A stretch of DNA of 46,378 bases, from IMG/VR virus record IMGVR_UViG_3300044807_000119, positions 1 through 46,378 of that record; one strand, written 5' to 3'. The translations under genes were made by a program, and so were the position numbers. Shown here one piece after another: positions 1-6,031 of the stretch; positions within the stretch are counted from its first letter, which is position 1; every line of letters starts with the position of its first letter. Below the pieces are notes generated by a model, which saw only the letters and a list, made by a program, of their open reading frames with translations, was not told where the DNA came from and made no database searches. Source of the DNA: a virus.

Positions 1-129
1 CGGATGCACCAGCGCTTCCGGCGCGACCGACAACACGATCATCGCGGCAACCGCCAGGGTGCGGAACGTTATCGCGCGGCGGTCGACCATGATGGCGATC
101 AGCACCACCGCGGTCATGAAGAATAAAGG
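1..129 (-). pseudogene. comEC: ComEC/Rec2 competence channel, internal fragment cut by prophage insertion
   Basis: ComEC is the inner-membrane channel that passes single-stranded DNA into the cell during natural transformation. Read on the minus strand, the 39 residues from the ATG at 117 to the window edge are MTAVVLIAIMVDRRA followed by ITFRTLAVAAM and a segment ending APEALVHP. This is the Competence-domain segment that in rhizobial ComEC directly precedes the conserved FQMSF motif. The frame is closed upstream by a TAG at 130-132, only four codons before that ATG, and no ribosome-binding site is present. The piece is therefore an internal fragment, not a gene start. The gene continues off the left edge; its 5' half should lie beyond 46378. 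Identification is from recall of the family, over a short stretch. Confidence 0.75.
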
Positions 130-155
130 CTAGGTGCTTGGAATCGTTGGCACCT
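105..155. other. Candidate attL junction between host comEC and prophage
   Basis: ComEC-like coding sequence stops being recognisable around 117-125, and phage genes begin at 246. Next to this point lies an imperfect dyad, AGGTGC at 132-137 and GCACCT at 150-155, which could be an integrase arm or core site. The matching attR lies outside the window, so the core sequence cannot be defined from here. The position is inferred from the loss of ComEC similarity and from the integrase gene at the other end. Confidence 0.4.
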
Positions 156-245
156 GTCAGTCATGGGAAACGTAATAGCCGCATGGCGCGGCAGAGGGAG
201 TAGCAGATGGACGATTTAACGAGGCTGACCAAAGGAGCATGAGTG

Positions 246-482
246 ATGGTAAAGACGATCAAGGTACGCATTCCAGCTGTAGTGTCGCCGGATGGTAAAT
301 GGGCGGCTTACGGATGGCCGGACGCTATGACCAGCCCCGACTGGGCAATGGTCGAAGAAGTCGCAGACAACGGAGATTTTGAAAGCACGTACCAGCGCAT
401 CTGGATCACGGTTGAACTTCCACTCCCGGAAAAGGTGATTGAGGTCGCCGCCGAAGCTGTTGAGCAGGCTCAACCGATCTAA
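246..482 (+). CDS. Hypothetical phage protein, 78 aa
   Basis: First gene of the left plus-strand operon. AAAGGAG at 231-237 is well spaced for the ATG at 246; a GTG at 243 is the alternative start. The product is acidic and soluble, with several Trp and Tyr residues (WAAYGWPD, YQRIWITVELPLPEK). No known domain is recognised and no membrane segment is seen. A possible 11-codon leader frame (207-242, MDDLTRLTKGA) with its own GGGAG precedes it and ends on the gene's ribosome-binding region; whether that is translated is unknown. Confidence 0.6.
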   Translation: MVKTIKVRIPAVVSPDGKWAAYGWPDAMTSPDWAMVEEVADNGDFESTYQRIWITVELPLPEKVIEVAAEAVEQAQPI

Positions 483-504
483 CCCCCTGATGGAGGCAGA
501 AGGA

Positions 505-663
505 GTGAGCACTGCATATCAGCCCGACCCATACCAGGGATGGCGGGTTATCAACGGACCCAGCAACACCACGGCTCATGAAATCATGAGCGACACGTCC
601 GGGAGCTGGCAACTTGTCGGCATCGTCTGCGGCATCCGGCAATATCAGCGCCGTCCTCAGTAA
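505..663 (+). CDS. Hypothetical phage protein, 52 aa
   Basis: GGAGG at 492-496 lies 8 nt before the GTG at 505, which is preferred over the ATG at 490 because that one has no ribosome-binding site. The product contains an aromatic segment (YQPDPYQGWRV) and ends in QYQRRPQ. No known family is recognised. Its stop codon TAA overlaps the ATG of the next gene (TAATG), so the two are probably translationally coupled. Confidence 0.5.
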   Translation: MSTAYQPDPYQGWRVINGPSNTTAHEIMSDTSGSWQLVGIVCGIRQYQRRPQ

Positions 664-872
664 TGAATGTGGAGGTCCCTGTGCCTTTTATCCCTCACCC
701 TGCCGTCGATAGCTACCCGGTTTCGTGGTGGCGCTATTGCAAGTGGCGGTTCGGCGCTTGGCTCGAAAGCGCCGGCCAGCGGTGGCAAGATCAAGCGATC
801 GACCGCTGCCCAATGTGCGGCACTTATCGGCACAGCCATGACCACAGTGAGTGTGACGGAATCCCATTTTGA
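663..872 (+). CDS. Hypothetical small protein with a Cys/His cluster
   Basis: 69 aa if the ATG at 663, overlapping the upstream stop, is used. A GTG at 681 has GGAGG five bases upstream and would give 63 aa. The C-terminal third carries CPMCG followed by RHSHDHSEC, a Cys and His arrangement that could bind one zinc ion. The N-terminal half is Trp/Arg-rich (SWWRYCKWRFGAW). It lies directly before the cytosine methyltransferase gene. Function unknown. Confidence 0.5.
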   Translation: MNVEVPVPFIPHPAVDSYPVSWWRYCKWRFGAWLESAGQRWQDQAIDRCPMCGTYRHSHDHSECDGIPF

Positions 873-891
873 GAAGTGATGCGAGACCCCT

Positions 892-1578
892 GTGAATGTC
901 CTCGACCTCTTTAGCGGAATTGGCGCTTTTGCCCTCGGATTGCAGCGAGCCGGAATGCGGCCTGTCGCTTTTGTCGAGATCGACCCGTTCTGCCGACGCG
1001 TGCTCGCCAAGCACTGGCCCGATGTCCCTTGCCATCCCGACATTCGCGAGCTTGCCGACTTCGACGCCGCCGCCATCTGCGGCGGGTTCCCGTGCCAGCC
1101 ATTCAGCACAGCTTCTCGAGGACGACGCACCGCGGCCAATCTCTGGCCCGAGATGCAGCGCCTCGTCGATCGCGTCCGACCCGAATGCGTCATTGCCGAG
1201 AACGTCCAGGAAGAGGCAATCGCCAACGCGGCTAGATGTCTCAATGGACTTGGCTACCCAACGTACTACCGCCGTATATCGGGGACTGATATCGGGGCAG
1301 ACCATCAGAGAAATCGTTGGTGGCTTGTTGCACACGCCGACGCGGAAGGCGAACTTCGTCGCGCCATCGATGCAGAAGTGGCCAAGCTGCCGGCGCTTTG
1401 TGCTGGCCTTTGGGGGCCGGGAAATTACGCCAGAGCAGTTCGAGTTCTCAATGGGCCTGCCGATCGGATGGACCGAATTGGCGCCATCGGAAACGCCGTG
1501 TTCCCGCAAATCCCGGAAGCGATCGGGAGGGCAATCATGACCCCGACAGTCCCGAATGGCGAACGAGGTGCCCCATGA
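892..1578 (+). CDS. DNA (cytosine-5) methyltransferase, compact phage type
   Basis: Transfers a methyl group from S-adenosylmethionine to C5 of cytosine in DNA. Family motifs are in order. Motif I is DLFSGIGAFALG (about residues 4-15). Motif IV is GGFPCQPFS with the catalytic Cys (about 64-72). Motif VI is ENV, motif VIII is HQRNRWW, and motif X is GAIGNAVFPQIPEAIG near the C terminus. At 228 aa it is shorter than most Dcm-type enzymes, because the target-recognition part between motifs VIII and X is only about 50 residues. GTG start. The 3' end overlaps the next gene (ATGA). No matching restriction enzyme is obvious, although an HNH nuclease lies two genes on. It likely protects phage DNA from host restriction; site specificity cannot be read from the sequence. 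Confidence 0.92.
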   Translation: MNVLDLFSGIGAFALGLQRAGMRPVAFVEIDPFCRRVLAKHWPDVPCHPDIRELADFDAAAICGGFPCQPFSTASRGRRTAANLWPEMQRLVDRVRPECVIAENVQEEAIANAARCLNGLGYPTYYRRISGTDIGADHQRNRWWLVAHADAEGELRRAIDAEVAKLPALCAGLWGPGNYARAVRVLNGPADRMDRIGAIGNAVFPQIPEAIGRAIMTPTVPNGERGAP

Positions 1579-1868
1579 CAACTCCCGTTACAACGAGCTT
1601 GACCCGCGACGAACTACTGATCTTGTTGATTGAGGAATGTGGCGAGGTCATCCAGGCGGCAACGAAGTGTCTGCGGTTTGGCTATTATTCCGATCATGGA
1701 GTGGGCTATGGCAAGAATGACGTTATTCTGTCCCGAGAGTTGGGAGACGTTCAGGCCATCATCGCTGAGTTGCCGTTGAACAGGCACGAAATGGAAATCA
1801 CCAGAGCCGAAAAAATCACCAAGGCGGAACGAGCGAAACGCCAATATGGCGCAGCCCAGCCGTCGTGA
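1575..1868 (+). CDS. MazG-like nucleotide pyrophosphohydrolase
   Basis: 97 aa. The motif EECGE (EExxE) near residue 21, followed by RELGD (ExxD) about 30 residues later, is the metal-binding signature of all-alpha NTP pyrophosphatases (MazG/dUTPase-like fold). These enzymes hydrolyse nucleoside triphosphates to monophosphates. Phage versions are thought to adjust nucleotide or alarmone pools, or to remove unwanted dNTPs. The basic tail (KITKAERAKRQ) is outside the core. The gene starts inside the methyltransferase stop codon and overlaps the HNH gene start, so the three genes form one coupled unit. Confidence 0.8.
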   Translation: MTTPVTTSLTRDELLILLIEECGEVIQAATKCLRFGYYSDHGVGYGKNDVILSRELGDVQAIIAELPLNRHEMEITRAEKITKAERAKRQYGAAQPS

Positions 1869-2434
1869 CCGACGATAACTGGATTCCTCCATTGGTTTAC
1901 GTAGGCAGCATCGTAAGGAATAGGCCGAAGAAGCGTCCGAAGATGACGGCGACCCGCCGCGCGTTGTTCAACAGGCATGGCGGCGTTTGCGTGTACTGCA
2001 GACGACAAACGGAGATGCCGAGCCTGATCCACCAGGCTCACGATCTAACGGCGACCGTCGAACACGTCGTCCCCGTTTCGCGCGGCGGCGCAATGCGAGG
2101 ACCAAACGTCACCTTGGCCTGCCATCTCTGCAACGGCCTCAAGGGCGACATGACACCCCACCAGTGGGCAGAGTTCATGATAAGTCATCCGCAGTGGTGG
2201 ATTCGCTCAAAGCGGACGACGGCAAGCGAGCGTCGTTTCGCGCGCCGGCAACCCTTGCCAATTTCAGAATCTCAGATGATCTTGCGTGAGGGCAAGAAGG
2301 CGTGGCGAGAATGGAAGGCCTCGCAAAAGAGCCTTGACGTCTGCCCGGTCATGACAATGGTCATGCAGGTTTTGGTCGAACAGCGCTACGGCGTTTGGAA
2401 GCCGCGCGTTGACGCCGCAGTTCAACCGTCATGA
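1865..2434 (+). CDS. HNH endonuclease
   Basis: 189 aa, GTG start overlapping the previous stop. The HNH beta-beta-alpha-metal fold is visible: CVYC zinc knuckle (about residue 42), EHVVPVSRGG with the catalytic His, then NVTLACHLCNGLKGD with the second Cys pair and Asn. It is followed by a basic, Trp-rich helical C-terminal half that probably contacts DNA. Together with the adjacent cytosine methyltransferase this resembles a small modification-plus-nuclease pair, but HNH genes are also common lone phage or homing enzymes. Confidence 0.88.
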   Translation: MTDDNWIPPLVYVGSIVRNRPKKRPKMTATRRALFNRHGGVCVYCRRQTEMPSLIHQAHDLTATVEHVVPVSRGGAMRGPNVTLACHLCNGLKGDMTPHQWAEFMISHPQWWIRSKRTTASERRFARRQPLPISESQMILREGKKAWREWKASQKSLDVCPVMTMVMQVLVEQRYGVWKPRVDAAVQPS

Positions 2435-2451
2435 GCAGAGAGGTCTAGGCT

Positions 2452-2640
2452 ATGTTCGGAACGCGAGTTGAAGTCGTCCCCGACGATGACGCGGAAGCCC
2501 ACCCGGATATCCCGAAAGATGTGCTTGAGGAGCTTGGTCCCGAGACCGTCCTTATGTCGCGCGTGGGGCACATGATGTACATTCGCGCGTCACACTGGGA
2601 ACGGATCAAAGGATGCTTCCCGCCTCTACCGCAGTCCTAA
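2452..2640 (+). CDS. Hypothetical phage protein, 62 aa
   Basis: ATG at 2452 preceded by a GAGAGGT ribosome-binding stretch. Acidic N-terminal half (VVPDDDAEAHPDIPKDVLEE), then a short hydrophobic, aromatic end. No family recognised. Same strand and tight spacing as the neighbours in the left accessory operon. Confidence 0.5.
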   Translation: MFGTRVEVVPDDDAEAHPDIPKDVLEELGPETVLMSRVGHMMYIRASHWERIKGCFPPLPQS

Positions 2641-2658
2641 ACAGTGAAAGGAAGCAAG

Positions 2659-2886
2659 ATGGAAGCGAGCGAAGGCCAGCGCGTAACCACAAGATACTTC
2701 GGCGGGTACGAGAGCGTTCGAGTTCTGCAAGTTCACCCGACCTATTACGTGGTCTCTCGCTTCGGAGGCCAAGTGTCCGACATCTTGCCAAAGGAACGAA
2801 TTGCAAAGGCGTTCGACGCTGGCGGCACCGAAGTGTTTTGTAGCGAGTCCGAAAAAGGCATGCATCCGGCACTACAGCCGTCATAA
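2659..2886 (+). CDS. Hypothetical phage protein, 75 aa
   Basis: AAAGGA at 2647-2652 favours the ATG at 2659 over the in-frame GTG at 2644. The product looks like a small beta-rich protein (GQRVTTRYFGGYESVRVLQV, then YYVVSRFGGQVSDILP) with one Cys. No known domain is recognised. It sits between two other small unknown genes of the operon. Confidence 0.55.
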   Translation: MEASEGQRVTTRYFGGYESVRVLQVHPTYYVVSRFGGQVSDILPKERIAKAFDAGGTEVFCSESEKGMHPALQPS

Positions 2887-2907
2887 GCGACACAAGCGAG
2901 AGACCCG

Positions 2908-3141
2908 ATGGGAACCGTGATACTTGGACCTGCCGCTGCGGCTGAGGCCGTCTGCCACGACGAACAGCTTCGCATTTGGGCTGAGGAGATAATGGGGGCG
3001 CTGTCGATCGGCGGTTACATCCGCGAAGATATGTCCTATGACGACGTGATCGACCTAGGGAATATCGTGCAGCGCGAGATCAAGAGCATCGTGGAAATGG
3101 CGTTCGACCATCCCGAAGCGCGCACGATACGCCGCACCTAA
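2908..3141 (+). CDS. Hypothetical phage protein, 77 aa
   Basis: Last gene of the left plus-strand operon, with GAGAG seven bases before the ATG. The product is mainly helical and acidic (DEQLRIWAEEIMGAL, then DVIDLGNIVQREIKSIVEMAF). No family is recognised. It converges on the minus-strand lysis cassette with only 17 bases between, and no clear terminator hairpin is seen there. Confidence 0.55.
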   Translation: MGTVILGPAAAAEAVCHDEQLRIWAEEIMGALSIGGYIREDMSYDDVIDLGNIVQREIKSIVEMAFDHPEARTIRRT

Positions 3142-3158
3142 GCGCTTGTGGCCAATGA

Positions 3159-3359
3159 TCAGCGGGCCTTCGCTTTCGGCGCCTTGTATGCAGTCGCGTT
3201 GACAAGCGGCCGTCTGTATGCAGTTCGATTGACAGGCCCCTCCCGCGTCATGCCCACCGTGATGCTGCGCGCACCGGAGAACGGGTTGGTGTCGGCGGCG
3301 TGGGCGGGTCCGACCAAAACTGCGAAAAATATTCCGAGGATTATTCCCACGCGCTTCAT
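3159..3359 (-). CDS. Small exported protein with Sec signal peptide
   Basis: 66 aa. Residues 1-21 form a clear signal peptide: MKR, then the hydrophobic run VGIILGIFFAVLVG, then a PAHA cleavage site before ADTNPF. The mature part is about 45 residues, basic and Arg/Lys/Ala-rich, with no cysteine. It is the last gene of the small-membrane-protein cassette and overlaps its upstream neighbour (ATGA). A periplasmic location is inferred; it could assist lysis or be unrelated cargo. Confidence 0.6.
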   Translation of the reverse strand: MKRVGIILGIFFAVLVGPAHAADTNPFSGARSITVGMTREGPVNRTAYRRPLVNATAYKAPKAKAR

Positions 3360-3646
3360 TTGTTGGCCTTTTCGTGATGGTTACGATGCCGGCGCGGATG
3401 TTCCTCGCCCTGCGTCACGCCCTCGGCAAACTTCGCGTCACCCGTCACCTTGACCAACTGCTCTTTCATGCCGTTGGTCGCTTGGTGGACTTCTTCGATG
3501 CGATTCGAGTTGGTGTCGATACGCTCCGAATTACCGTCGATCTTGCGACCATTCTTAACCGCCATCACCACGGCCGTCGCGGAGCCGCACGCCGCGACCA
3601 GCGCAGCCGTTGCGGTGATGATGCTGGCAACGTCGGCTGCGGTCAT
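3356..3646 (-). CDS. Membrane-anchored coiled-coil protein, lysis cassette candidate
   Basis: 96 aa. One hydrophobic segment (about residues 5-28, IITATAALVAACGSATAVVM) is followed by a polar repeat-like helix (KIDGNSERIDTNSNRIEEVH) and a His/Arg/Lys-rich tail. This topology resembles holin- or spanin-associated proteins of phages. The gene starts one base after the stop of the upstream gene (TAGATG). Its architecture matches the upstream neighbour, so the two may be a diverged pair. The exact lysis role is unproven. Confidence 0.6.
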   Translation of the reverse strand: MTAADVASIITATAALVAACGSATAVVMAVKNGRKIDGNSERIDTNSNRIEEVHQATNGMKEQLVKVTGDAKFAEGVTQGEEHPRRHRNHHEKANK

Positions 3647-3937
3647 CTACTCGTCCAGTATCGAGGACGTCGCCGACTTGAACTCGCGATGAATGACAAA
3701 ACCCCGACCGTGCCTGATGTCGTCGAGCTGGCGGTCGAACATGTTCATGCGCTCATTCTGCACCGCCTGTGCCGTCACGATCTGCTCGAGCTTGTCGATC
3801 TTGACGCCGTGCGCCTGTACGTCTCTGGAGAGCATTTTGAGTTCACCCCTCATAGTCCAAATGATGCCGAGGCCGATCACGAGAAACCCGATCAGCGTGA
3901 AGATGTCGCCGATCTTGATGGTTGGTTCGATCGTCAT
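3647..3937 (-). CDS. Membrane-anchored coiled-coil protein, lysis cassette candidate
   Basis: 96 aa, the same length and plan as the next gene downstream. A membrane segment at about residues 11-28 (IFTLIGFLVIGLGIIWTM) is followed by a long helix with heptad-like hydrophobic spacing (ELKMLSRDVQAHGVKIDKL). The 120 bases upstream (3938-4058) hold no gene, only a weak hairpin (AAAGG/CCTTT). It could be an inner-membrane spanin-like partner of the short lipoprotein at 4059-4148, but this is inference from order and topology. Confidence 0.6.
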   Translation of the reverse strand: MTIEPTIKIGDIFTLIGFLVIGLGIIWTMRGELKMLSRDVQAHGVKIDKLEQIVTAQAVQNERMNMFDRQLDDIRHGRGFVIHREFKSATSSILDE

Positions 3938-4058
3938 TTCATCATTCCCAGCTTTTTAACGATTCTCCGCTAGGAACATTCCCAGCCGTCTAAAGGTTCG
4001 CGCCTTTGGGCGGTTAGGCCTGGCTCACCGTTTCAAGCGATGGGCCGGGCCGCTCGTA

Positions 4059-4148
4059 TCACATCGGCTCGTTGAAATCGGCGATCAGGAGATCCAGCGT
4101 GGCTTCGGCGCCGGCGCAGCCGGCCAGCGCGAGGGTGATCCTACGCAT
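4059..4148 (-). CDS. Very small predicted lipoprotein, 29 aa
   Basis: ATG at 4148 overlaps the end of the upstream holin-like gene. Translation begins MRRITLALAGCAGAEAT: a short basic N terminus, a hydrophobic run and an LAGC lipobox, then about 18 residues ending NEPM and a TGA. Small outer-membrane lipoproteins next to holin and membrane coiled-coil genes are typical of the Rz1 class of outer-membrane spanins. This one would be unusually short and its hydrophobic core is brief. Real gene status is uncertain. Confidence 0.4.
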   Translation of the reverse strand: MRRITLALAGCAGAEATLDLLIADFNEPM

Positions 4149-4440
4149 GGGGTTGTCCTTCCGATGGTTCGGTTTTGGTGACGGTCGCCGCGTCGGTGAC
4201 CGTGGTGGTGGTGCTGACCGGCGGAACAGCCGCAGCCGCCATCATGTCGGTTTTCTTCCGGGAATCGCTGCTTGAGCCGAGATAGAAGCCGACGGCGACC
4301 ATGACGATCGCGAACAGGGTCTGCTTGAAGTCGGCGTCGAGTGCGCCCGTTTTCAGCATGTTGTAGATGACGGCGAATCCGAACAGCCCCAAGATGGTCA
4401 GCGCGAGGACCGAAGGCATGTCAAGCTTGAAGTCTTTCAT
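4141..4440 (-). CDS. Holin-like protein with two membrane segments
   Basis: 99 aa, start ATG at 4440 with AAAGGTGA upstream. Two hydrophobic segments, about residues 10-29 (LALTILGLFGFAVIYNML) and 37-56 (TLFAIVMVAVGFYLGSS), are joined by a short loop and followed by a Ser/Lys turn and a Thr/Ala/Val-rich tail. This is the common size and topology of class II holins, which open the inner membrane at lysis. First gene of the cassette; a GGTGCGTTGC late motif lies 71 nt upstream. Confidence 0.65.
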   Translation of the reverse strand: MKDFKLDMPSVLALTILGLFGFAVIYNMLKTGALDADFKQTLFAIVMVAVGFYLGSSSDSRKKTDMMAAAAVPPVSTTTTVTDAATVTKTEPSEGQPHA

Positions 4441-4511
4441 CGCGTCACCTTTGCCGGATGCCCCGACAGCGGGCAGCACAGGGTGAGACACTGCCCGGCT
4501 GTGGCACCAGT

Positions 4512-4521
4512 GCAACGCACC
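4512..4521 (-). promoter_or_regulatory. Late-region motif GGTGCGTTGC, copy 1 (lysis cassette)
   Basis: Exact minus-strand match, 71 nt upstream of the holin-like gene start at 4440. It lies in the 123-base divergent gap between the lysis cassette and the plus-strand cargo genes. One of seven sites in the window sharing orientation and position relative to late genes. Confidence 0.65.
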
Positions 4522-4563
4522 GCAGGTTGTCGGACGGTGGCCGAGCGTGGTAAGGGTCAGGCC

Positions 4564-4716
4564 ATGAAGGAACTTGTAGCCATAGCTGCCTGCCTCGTTG
4601 TCGTCGTTTACGGGGGCCTGTACATCCATATCAGGGGTGACCGCGGGGATTGCGCAGCGAGGAACGCCCAGCGCATCGGAGGCGTGTTGCAGCATTACGG
4701 TTGCGCCGGTAGATGA
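4564..4716 (+). CDS. Small membrane protein, 50 aa
   Basis: ATG at 4564. Residues 1-18 form a hydrophobic segment (MKELVAIAACLVVVVYGG), followed by a short Arg/Cys/Gly-containing tail (DRGDCAARNAQ). It runs opposite to the surrounding late genes and ends 10 bases before the epimerase-like gene, so the two form a separate plus-strand cargo unit. No family recognised; the ribosome-binding site is weak. Confidence 0.4.
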   Translation: MKELVAIAACLVVVVYGGLYIHIRGDRGDCAARNAQRIGGVLQHYGCAGR

Positions 4717-4726
4717 GCGGTTCCGC

Positions 4727-6028
4727 GTGAGCCTATCCCGCCGCGTATTTTTGATCGGCTCGGCCGCTGCGATTGCAACGCCGGCAATGGCGAAATCGCA
4801 TGAGCATTGGCCTGCGATCGCCATCAAAAGAAAATGGGTGAAGGAACTCAACGGGCGCTTTGCCGGCACTTCCGGCATCTTCCACGACACCTCATACAAA
4901 TCGTTCCTGATCGATTACGACCCTGCCGGGAATTACCTGAATTGGGGCGCCTGGCGCGAGTTCAAAAACGACGGTGAGATTGTCATCGCCGACGACGGGC
5001 TTCCGAAAGTGCAGGGCGAGGCCGGGCCGTACTGGAATCCCGTCACGCTTTGTCATTATGCCCTGGCGCACCATGGCAAGATGACGCTCGGGAAATCGGA
5101 ATCCCGCGCGCTGTTTTTCAAGGCCGCTGACAAGCTGATCGAGTTGCAGCAGCCGGGTGGCGGATTTCCCTATCCACCGCTTGCGCACCGCGAGTTCAAA
5201 CTGCCTGCAGGCTGGATCAGCGGCATGGCGCAGGGCAACGCCTTAAGCGTTTTCTATCGCGCATGGCTGCTCGAAAAGGATGCCCGGTATCTCCGCGCGG
5301 GCGCGCTGACCTTCAAAAGCCTGATGACGCCCACGAGCAAAGGAGGCCCGGCCACCACGCTTGCCGATCTTCACCCTTCGCTTTCGAGCTACCCGTTCCT
5401 TGCCGAGTATCCGACGTCGCCGATCGACTACACCTTGAACGGTTTTATGTTCGCGATCCTCGGCCTCTACGATTGGTCGCATGTGTCGCAAAAGGCTTCC
5501 GTGGCCTTCAATCGAAATATCGAAACGCTGGAACGCCTGCTGCCCTACCACGACATCGACGGCTTCTCCACTTACGATCTGTCGCATATCGTCTTGAAGC
5601 TCGCCCCATACGTCGCGGCGCCCTATCTCGGCATCCATGTCTATCTGTTGCGCGCCTTGGCCGGCATCACCGGCAGCGCGACGTTCAACCGCTACGAGCG
5701 GCGCTGGACCGCGAAAATCGACAAGATGAACCGGGAGTTGCGGATCACCGCAATGTCGTCGGACGTCCAATCCCCGCAGCCCGCAGGCACGACGATAACC
5801 TTTCAGATCAAGACCGAAGGCGGCAACGGCGGCGACCTGCTCTATCAGTTCGGCATCAAGCGCGGCACCAAATGGACAATGGCGCAACCGTTCTCGCCGT
5901 CCGACACTTTCGCATGGACACCGCAAGAGCCGGACAATTACATCATCGGATTTTATGCCAGGGAAGCCGGATCGCCGCGCGAGTTCGACAACTTCCGCTA
6001 CCGGGCTTTCAGCATCACGGGCCGATAG
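4727..6028 (+). CDS. Tat-exported D-glucuronyl C5-epimerase-family protein
   Basis: 433 aa, GTG start chosen because it places SLSRRVFLIG, a twin-arginine signal, at the N terminus. The signal continues into a hydrophobic run and an AMA-K cleavage site. The body matches the C-terminal domain of glucuronyl C5-epimerases, enzymes that invert C5 of uronic acids within polysaccharides: WISGMAQGNALSVFYRAW (about 163-180) and FLAEYPTS followed by LNGFMFAILGLYDW (about 224-250). The last 90 residues form a beta-rich, Tyr/Trp-rich module of a surface-protein type (YQFGIK, FAWTP, NYIIGFYARE). The gene faces against the late genes and lies between tail spike and lysis cassette, a classic cargo position. 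It probably acts on host surface polysaccharide; the substrate is unknown. Confidence 0.82.
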   Translation: MSLSRRVFLIGSAAAIATPAMAKSHEHWPAIAIKRKWVKELNGRFAGTSGIFHDTSYKSFLIDYDPAGNYLNWGAWREFKNDGEIVIADDGLPKVQGEAGPYWNPVTLCHYALAHHGKMTLGKSESRALFFKAADKLIELQQPGGGFPYPPLAHREFKLPAGWISGMAQGNALSVFYRAWLLEKDARYLRAGALTFKSLMTPTSKGGPATTLADLHPSLSSYPFLAEYPTSPIDYTLNGFMFAILGLYDWSHVSQKASVAFNRNIETLERLLPYHDIDGFSTYDLSHIVLKLAPYVAAPYLGIHVYLLRALAGITGSATFNRYERRWTAKIDKMNRELRITAMSSDVQSPQPAGTTITFQIKTEGGNGGDLLYQFGIKRGTKWTMAQPFSPSDTFAWTPQEPDNYIIGFYAREAGSPREFDNFRYRAFSITGR

Positions 6029-6031
6029 GGA

